From Acetatifactor sp. (GTDB taxonomy: Bacteria > Bacillota > Clostridia > Lachnospirales > Lachnospiraceae), in contig JAEDDX010000076.1 of NCBI GenBank assembly GCA_016293615.1, forward strand, positions 1 to 11,153: DNA of 11,153 nucleotides. Direction: 5' to 3'. The translations under genes were made by a program, and so were the position numbers. Position 1 is the first letter of the stretch, and each line of letters begins with the position of its first letter. Shown here in pieces: positions 6,300 to 11,153 of the stretch. The notes under the pieces are model-generated. The model had not been told where the DNA came from. It saw only the letters and a program-made list of their open reading frames with translations, and made no database searches.

Positions 6300-6404
6300 A
6301 TGTTTCATATGAGCAAAAAAACAAAAAGAATCATTTCTATCGCAATCATTATTGTGCTTGTACTTGCGATGGTAGTACCGATGTTTGCTTCTTTTATTGT
6401 GTAA
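6300..6404 (+). CDS. Small single-pass membrane peptide, 34 aa
   Basis: The peptide starts MFHMSKKTKR and continues as one hydrophobic helix (about 11-34) rich in Ile, Val, Leu and Ala, ending PMFASFIV. The basic N-terminus followed by a helix predicts one membrane segment with the N-terminus in the cytoplasm. ATG 6300 has only a modest upstream site (GGG 6290-6292); ATG 6309 (MSKKTKR, 31 aa) is an alternative. It lies between a good promoter and the VanW-domain gene, 62 nt from that gene's start, suggesting a partner in the envelope. Size and layout recall the 31-aa stressosome anchor Prli42 of Listeria, but I see no sequence match that would establish homology. Function unknown. Confidence 0.65.
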   Translation: MFHMSKKTKRIISIAIIIVLVLAMVVPMFASFIV

Positions 6405-6466
6405 CGGTTGAGCGCATGAAGCCGCACGCGCGGTGCCCCCGCTTGGAAGAAAAGGGAAACTGTGGA

Positions 6467-7939
6467 ATGAAGAGATTGACAAGATGCGGATATGGTCTTG
6501 TGCTGATGCTGGTATGCTTTCTGATGCTTGGCTTGAGGGTTCAGGCTGAGGATGCCGTGATTCAGCCCGGAATCTATGCCGACAGGATAGAGCTGTCCGG
6601 TCTGACCAGGGAACAGGCCACATCTGCCATTGAAAGCTATGTAGAAAAACTGAAATCGATGAAAATCATCCTGGTAGCCGCAGGCGGCAATGAGGTTGCA
6701 CTGACTGCAGGAGATATCGGCTTGGTCTGGGCGAATCCTGAGATCGTGGAGGAAGCGGCAGAGCTCGGCGTGCACGGCAATGTCATTGAGCGTTACAAGG
6801 CGCTCAAGGATCTGGAGCACGAGAACAGGGTGTTCCCGATAGAGCTTTCTTTTGATATCCATGCCATCAATGAAGTGCTGGTCAAAAGATGCGCGGTGTA
6901 CGATCAACAGGCTGTCCGCCCCTCTCTCAGGAGAACGGACGGGGTGTTTGAGGTGATTGAAGGCAAGATCGGTTATGTGCTGGACATTGAGACTTCAATC
7001 GATATTGTGTATAATTTTCTGGTCAGGGAGTGGGACCGGACTCCCTGCAGGATCGATCTGGATGTTGTGGTTGACCATCCGAAGGGAAGTGCGGAAGAGC
7101 TGGCGCAGATTACGGATGTGCTGGGCACCTTCACGACTTCCTACAGCTCTTCCGGTTCCTCCAGAAGAGGAAATGTGGAGAACGGATGCAGCCATGTGAA
7201 CGGAATCCTTCTCTATCCCGGGGAGGAGTTCTCCATGTATCAGACGGTGTCACCGTTTACCTCGGAAAACGGCTATTACATGGCAGGCTCCTACTTAAAC
7301 GGTAAGGTCGTCGACAGCCTGGGCGGCGGTATCTGCCAGGTATCCACAACACTTTACAATGCAGTTCTGCTGGCAGAGCTGGAAGTCACCGAGCGACACA
7401 ATCATTCGATGATCGTCTCTTATGTGGAGCCTTCCGCGGATGCGGCAATCGCCGAAAGCTCCGGCAAGGACTTTAAGTTCAGAAACAACACGGAGTATCC
7501 GATTTATATCGAAGGCATTACGGCTAAGAGGAAGATTACATTTAATATTTACGGAAAAGAGACGAGAAATTCCAACCGACAGGTGCGCTATGAGAGCGAG
7601 GTCCTCGAGACCACGGTGCCTCCTGCAGACTTGATCTATCCGGACGCGACGCAGCCCATCGGGTACATTGTAGCCGACAGTGCGCATATCGGTTATAAGG
7701 CAAAGCTTTGGAAGGTTGTGACCGAGGACGGGGTGGAAGTGAGCCGCACCGAGGTCAACAGCAGCAAATACAAAATGGTTCCCAGGAGTGCAACGGTAGG
7801 CACAGCGACGAGCGACCCTCATGCATATGAGGAAATCATGGCGGCTATCGGCACCGGCAGCGTGGATCATGTCAAGGCAGTCATATCACTGCTGACCAGC
7901 CAGGCAGCATCCAACAGCGTGGAGATCGGGGAACAGTAA
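6467..7939 (+). CDS. Secreted VanW-domain protein with peptidoglycan-binding-like N-terminus
   Basis: The product is 490 aa. Residues 1-27 form a signal peptide (MKRLTR, hydrophobic core, then VQA). Residues 35-200 resemble the PG_binding_4 region that often precedes VanW (YADRIELSGLTREQA). The VanW domain (about 221-350) carries GGGICQVSTTLYNA (286-299), ERHNHS (309-314) and YPIYIEG (344-350). The C-terminus (about 385-445, with YKAKLWK and DGVEVSRTEV) resembles a G5-type segment. VanW is named from vancomycin-resistance clusters but is widespread in Clostridia and its activity is undefined; no van ligase or reductase genes are here, so resistance should not be inferred. ATG 6467 is preferred: AGGGA (6453-6457) is 9 nt upstream and the signal peptide follows at once. 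An in-frame ATG at 6416 would add a non-hydrophobic leader. Confidence 0.92.
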   Translation: MKRLTRCGYGLVLMLVCFLMLGLRVQAEDAVIQPGIYADRIELSGLTREQATSAIESYVEKLKSMKIILVAAGGNEVALTAGDIGLVWANPEIVEEAAELGVHGNVIERYKALKDLEHENRVFPIELSFDIHAINEVLVKRCAVYDQQAVRPSLRRTDGVFEVIEGKIGYVLDIETSIDIVYNFLVREWDRTPCRIDLDVVVDHPKGSAEELAQITDVLGTFTTSYSSSGSSRRGNVENGCSHVNGILLYPGEEFSMYQTVSPFTSENGYYMAGSYLNGKVVDSLGGGICQVSTTLYNAVLLAELEVTERHNHSMIVSYVEPSADAAIAESSGKDFKFRNNTEYPIYIEGITAKRKITFNIYGKETRNSNRQVRYESEVLETTVPPADLIYPDATQPIGYIVADSAHIGYKAKLWKVVTEDGVEVSRTEVNSSKYKMVPRSATVGTATSDPHAYEEIMAAIGTGSVDHVKAVISLLTSQAASNSVEIGEQ

Positions 7940-7956
7940 CAGAGGAAACATAAGGC

Positions 7957-8973
7957 ATGAACATTGGAAAATTGCCGGAGAATGTTTTGAAACGCTCCGT
8001 TTTGAGACAATTGAAGACGAGAAATCAGGAAGTCATCGAGGGTGCAGGCGTAGGGACAGACTGCGCCCTGCTTTCCGTTTCCGGCAAAGAGACTGTGTAC
8101 AGCTGTATGCAGGAGGGGATCGTCTTCCCTGCATCAGATGCAGTGCATCTGAACCGTTACGCGGGTGCAGTGACCATGCAGAGTCTGCTCCTGCGGCTGG
8201 CGAATAACATGGCAGCAGGCGGCGGGAGGATGACAGCCGTCACAGTCGGACTGATTCTGCCAAGGGATACGGAGGAAGCGTTCCTTCGCGAATTGATGAA
8301 GGACCTCGATGAAACGAGTGCGGCACTTAAGGTGCAGGTAATCGGCGGACAGACGCGTGTCTCGGATGCGGTGAGCGCTCCTGTCGCGGTCCTGACTGCG
8401 ACAGGCACATCCCTGAACGAGGCGGCATGCGGTTTGAAAAAAGCTGCCGCCGGGCAGGATATTGTAGTGAGCAAATGGATCGGTCTGGAGGGAACCTCCA
8501 AGCTGGCCCGCAAATACAGAGACAGCATTCTGGAAAGGTACCCCGTTTATCTGGTGGATGAGGCGGCGTTGTTTGACAGGTTCCTGTCTGTGGTTCCGGA
8601 GGCCGCAACCGCCGTTAAGTCCGGCGTCAGCCTCATGCATGATATTTCCGAGGGCGGTATTTTCGGTGCCCTTTGGGAAATTGCAGAGAGAGCAGGCGTT
8701 GGACTGACCGTAGACTTGAAGAAGATACCGCTCAGACAGGAGACGGTGGAGGTCTGCGAACACTGCGGCGCGAATCCGTATGAACTGTTGTCGGGAGGCA
8801 GTCTTTTGATGATTGCTCCGGACGGACAGGGACTGGTGAACGCCCTCGCGGAAGAGAACATCCCTGCAAGTATCATCGGTAAGGTGACGGATTCAAAGGA
8901 CCGCATTCTTCGAAACGAAGATGAAGTACGGTTCCTGGACCGTCCCGCGCAGGATGCCCTGTATCGTTCCTGA
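7957..8973 (+). CDS. AIR synthase/HypE-like (PurM-fold) protein
   Basis: The product is 338 aa. Motifs of the PurM/HypE/ThiL/SelD ATP-binding fold appear in order: GAGVGTDCA (29-37), RLANNMAAGG (80-89), GGQTRV (130-135), HDISEGGIFGALWEIA (228-243) and NPYELLSGGSLLM (273-285). HypE dehydrates a thiocarboxamide to cyanide on a C-terminal cysteine (PRIC-type tail) during NiFe hydrogenase maturation. This protein ends ALYRS without that cysteine, and no hypA-F genes are visible, so it is unlikely to be true HypE. PurM itself is also unlikely, as no purine genes lie nearby. It is probably an orphan paralogue found next to amino-acid genes. The start is 17 nt after the VanW stop, with GAGGA (7942-7946) 10 nt upstream, which fits an operon. 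Confidence 0.85.
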   Translation: MNIGKLPENVLKRSVLRQLKTRNQEVIEGAGVGTDCALLSVSGKETVYSCMQEGIVFPASDAVHLNRYAGAVTMQSLLLRLANNMAAGGGRMTAVTVGLILPRDTEEAFLRELMKDLDETSAALKVQVIGGQTRVSDAVSAPVAVLTATGTSLNEAACGLKKAAAGQDIVVSKWIGLEGTSKLARKYRDSILERYPVYLVDEAALFDRFLSVVPEAATAVKSGVSLMHDISEGGIFGALWEIAERAGVGLTVDLKKIPLRQETVEVCEHCGANPYELLSGGSLLMIAPDGQGLVNALAEENIPASIIGKVTDSKDRILRNEDEVRFLDRPAQDALYRS

Positions 8974-9025
8974 TTTGTGAAAAACTGTAATATGGAATCA
9001 AAAATATAAAGGAGACAGAATCAGT

Positions 9026-9508
9026 ATGAGAGAAGAATTATTGGCATATATCGAGAAAAACAGCCGTGTTGACTTAAAGGAGCTTGCAGTTTTGCTCGGT
9101 GCGGAAGAGATTGATGTCGTCAACGAGATGGCAGCGCTGGAAAATGAGGGCGTTATCTGCGGATACCATACGCTGATCAATTGGGAGAAGACTTCCATCG
9201 AGAAGGTAACCGCCCTGATTGAGGTGAGAGTAAACCTGCAGAGAGGGCAGGGCTTTGATGCGGTTGCAGAGCGCATTCAGCAGTATCCTGAGGTTAAGAG
9301 CGTTTACCTGATTTCCGGAGGTTACGACCTCCTGGTGATTCTGGAGGGCAGAACCATTCGTGAGGCTTCCACCTTTGTCTCCGAGAAGCTCTCTACACAG
9401 GGCTCCGTATTAAGCACGGCTACCCACTTTATTTTGAAGAAATACAAGGACCACGGAACCATTTTTGCGTCCAAAAAAGAAGATGAAAGAGAGATTATCA
9501 CAGCATGA
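9026..9508 (+). CDS. Lrp/AsnC family transcriptional regulator
   Basis: The product is 160 aa. An N-terminal winged helix-turn-helix (about 3-50: ELLAYIEKNSRVDLKELA, then NEMAALENEGVICGY) is followed by an alpha/beta RAM ligand-binding domain (about 62-138) with VYLISGGYDLLVILEG (93-108), the usual effector/oligomer region. Length fits the family. Lrp/AsnC proteins bind amino acids and often control the adjacent gene; here the stop overlaps the aminotransferase start in ATGA (9505-9508), a strong sign that the pair works together and that the regulator may control itself and its partner. The ribosome site AAAGGAG (9008-9014) is 11 nt upstream. The 52-nt upstream gap shows only a weak TGTAATAT -10-like box (8986-8993) without a matching -35. 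Confidence 0.93.
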   Translation: MREELLAYIEKNSRVDLKELAVLLGAEEIDVVNEMAALENEGVICGYHTLINWEKTSIEKVTALIEVRVNLQRGQGFDAVAERIQQYPEVKSVYLISGGYDLLVILEGRTIREASTFVSEKLSTQGSVLSTATHFILKKYKDHGTIFASKKEDEREIITA

Positions 9509-10680
9509 GAAATCCGTTAGCAGATAAAGTTGTTGAGATTAAGCCCTCCGGAATTCGAAAGTTCTTCGACATCGTAAGCGAGATGAAGGATGCAATTTCT
9601 CTGGGCGTGGGTGAGCCGGACTTCGATACCCCCTGGCACATCCGTGATGAGGGTATTTACTCTCTGGAAAAGGGCAAGACCTTTTATACCTCCAATGCAG
9701 GTCTGAAGGAGCTGCGTCAGGAGATTTGTAATTATCTGCACAGAAGACAGGGACTGACCTACGAACCCATGAAGGAAGTTCTGATTACCGTGGGCGGTTC
9801 CGAGGCAATTGACATGGGACTGCGTGCCATGATCAATCCCGGGGATGAGGTGCTGATTCCCCAGCCCAGCTATGTTTCCTACGAGCCCTGTGCGATTTTG
9901 GCCGGGGCAACCCCCGTCATCATTAACCTGAAGGCTGAGAATGAGTTCAGACTGACCGCGCAGGAGCTGGAGGAGGCCATTACAGAGAAGACCAAGATTC
10001 TGATCCTGCCCTTCCCGAACAACCCGACCGGAGCCATCATGGAGAGAAAAGACCTTGAGGCGATTGCTGAGGTGATCATAAAACATGACATCTTTGTCAT
10101 GTCCGACGAGATCTATTCGGAGCTGACCTATACCGACAAGCATGTATCCATCGCTGAGCTGCCCGGCATGAAGGAAAGAACGATCCTCATCAACGGTTTC
10201 TCCAAGGCATATGCTATGACCGGCTGGAGACTGGGATACGCCTGCGGGCCGGCTCCCATCATTCAGCAGATGACCAAGATTCATCAGTTTGCAATTATGT
10301 GTGCGCCCACCACGAGCCAGTATGCCGCGGTGGAAGCATTGAAGAACGGTGATGCGGATGTGGCAGAGATGCGAACCGCCTACAACCAGAGAAGAAGATT
10401 CCTGATGGATGCCTTCCGCAAGATGGGACTGGAGTGCTTTGAGCCTTACGGTGCTTTTTATGTATTCCCCTGCATCAAGGAGTTTGGTATGACCAGCGAT
10501 GAATTTGCAACCAGGCTGCTCGAGGAGGAGAAGGTTGCGGTGGTTCCCGGCACGGCGTTCGGCGACTGCGGAGAAGGCTTCCTTCGTATTTCCTATGCGT
10601 ACTCCCTGGAACAGCTGAAGCTGGCCTTGTCCCGCATTGAGAGCTTTATCACCAGGCTTCGCGCAGAGAAGAACAGGTAG
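9505..10680 (+). CDS. PLP-dependent class I/II aminotransferase
   Basis: The product is 391 aa, normal for the family. Residues typical of fold-type I aminotransferases are visible: GVGEPDFDTP (34-43), PNNPTGA (171-177, Asn173), SDEIYSEL (200-207, Asp201 and Tyr204), SKAYAMTGWRLGY with Lys234 as the PLP lysine, and Arg361 in GFLRIS, which grips the substrate carboxylate. It transfers an amino group between an amino acid and a 2-oxo acid in the cytosol. Aspartate, aromatic and alanine specificities cannot be separated from sequence alone; the Asp/aromatic/PatA-like subgroup fits best. The start overlaps the lrp stop (ATGA), implying coupled translation. A long open minus-strand frame across it is a codon-bias shadow. 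Confidence 0.93.
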   Translation: MRNPLADKVVEIKPSGIRKFFDIVSEMKDAISLGVGEPDFDTPWHIRDEGIYSLEKGKTFYTSNAGLKELRQEICNYLHRRQGLTYEPMKEVLITVGGSEAIDMGLRAMINPGDEVLIPQPSYVSYEPCAILAGATPVIINLKAENEFRLTAQELEEAITEKTKILILPFPNNPTGAIMERKDLEAIAEVIIKHDIFVMSDEIYSELTYTDKHVSIAELPGMKERTILINGFSKAYAMTGWRLGYACGPAPIIQQMTKIHQFAIMCAPTTSQYAAVEALKNGDADVAEMRTAYNQRRRFLMDAFRKMGLECFEPYGAFYVFPCIKEFGMTSDEFATRLLEEEKVAVVPGTAFGDCGEGFLRISYAYSLEQLKLALSRIESFITRLRAEKNR

Positions 10681-10689
10681 GGGCCGGCC

Positions 10690-11153
10690 GTGCATATTGT
10701 GTTACATCAACCTGAAATACCGGGAAACACCGGCAATATCGGCCGTACCTGCGTGGCGACGGGCACCTCTCTTCACCTGATCGAGCCTTTGGGCTTCCGG
10801 CTGGATGAAAAGGCCATCAGGAGAGCCGGCATGGATTACTGGCAGCATCTGGATGTCCATCGCTATATGAATTTTGAAGAATTTACCGGGATGCATCCGG
10901 GCGCAAGGATCTGGATGGCGACGACCAAGGCGAAGCGCTCTTACACGGAGGTCAGCTTCGGACCGGACGACTTTATTATGTTCGGAAAAGAGAGCGCCGG
11001 CATCCCGGAGGAGATTCTGGTGGAGCATGAGGAGACCTGTATCCGGATCCCCATGCTTCCCGAGATTCGCTCCTTAAATCTTTCCAATTCCGTGGCGATC
11101 GTCCTGTACGAGGCGCTCAGACAGAATGATTTCGCCTCCATGCAGACAGCGGG
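10690..11153 (+). CDS. tRNA (cytidine(34)-2'-O)-methyltransferase TrmL, 3' end beyond the window
   Basis: A GTG start gives MHIVLHQPEIPGNTGNIGRT, matching the TrmL N-terminus. AGGGG (10679-10683) lies 6 nt upstream, and the gene begins 9 nt after the aminotransferase stop. 154 codons are visible; family members are about 155-160 aa, so only a few codons and the stop are missing. SPOUT-fold motifs are PGNTGNIGR (about 11-19), FGKESAGIPEE (about 98-108) and IPMLPEIRSLNLSNSVAIV (about 120-138), the last forming the knotted SAM-binding site. The enzyme methylates the 2'-OH of the wobble base in tRNA-Leu isoacceptors. No frameshift is seen. Confidence 0.93.
   Translation, partial: MHIVLHQPEIPGNTGNIGRTCVATGTSLHLIEPLGFRLDEKAIRRAGMDYWQHLDVHRYMNFEEFTGMHPGARIWMATTKAKRSYTEVSFGPDDFIMFGKESAGIPEEILVEHEETCIRIPMLPEIRSLNLSNSVAIVLYEALRQNDFASMQTA

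Noticed and set aside
6467..7939. Vancomycin-resistance locus
   Set aside because: Only a VanW domain is present, without VanH/A/X or VanR/S homologues; VanW proteins are common in susceptible Clostridia.
7957..8973. hypE assignment
   Set aside because: The C-terminal cysteine motif is absent and there are no other hydrogenase-maturation genes in view.
9517..10695. 392-aa open frame on the minus strand
   Set aside because: It is antisense to a complete aminotransferase with all catalytic residues; the frame shows no recognisable domain and is a by-product of codon bias.

Overview
The window looks like chromosomal DNA from a Clostridia-class Bacillota, most likely a gut Lachnospiraceae. This rests on near-balanced base composition, strong AGGAGG-type ribosome binding sites, A-rich sigma-A promoters, U-tract terminators and the gene families present. 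No phage, transposon, CRISPR, rRNA or tRNA is visible. All supported genes read on the + strand; the long minus-strand frames are shadows.

Layout. Positions 1-250 hold five tandem 52-53 bp units, each keeping an 8-bp stem with an exact 17-nt loop. Positions 331-384 form a strong promoter (A-rich UP-like tract, TTGACA, TG-extended -10) and 795-835 a strong intrinsic terminator. The roughly 445 nt between them has no credible long ORF and looks like a structured non-coding RNA. It carries three copies, plus a degenerate fourth, of a GGAG(G)-N8-ATGGA module. From 995 a second promoter and a leader with competing hairpins precede a CapA-type lipoprotein gene. An aldo/keto reductase with two C-terminal 4Fe-4S motifs follows, then a terminator. 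Next come a B12-binding radical SAM protein and a DEDDh exonuclease whose start overlaps its stop codon.

A third promoter (6202-6230) begins a probable operon running off the right edge: a 34-aa membrane peptide, a secreted VanW-domain protein, an AIR synthase/HypE-like protein, an Lrp/AsnC regulator overlapping a class I/II aminotransferase, and the tRNA 2'-O-methyltransferase gene trmL, cut by the window end after 154 codons.

How the genes fit. The VanW protein, the small membrane peptide and the CapA lipoprotein point to the cell envelope. The Lrp-aminotransferase pair is a common amino-acid regulator/enzyme arrangement. The rest are housekeeping or orphan enzymes. The coding content is ordinary; the unusual material is in the first 1.1 kb, above all the candidate RNA, which I could not assign to a known family by eye.
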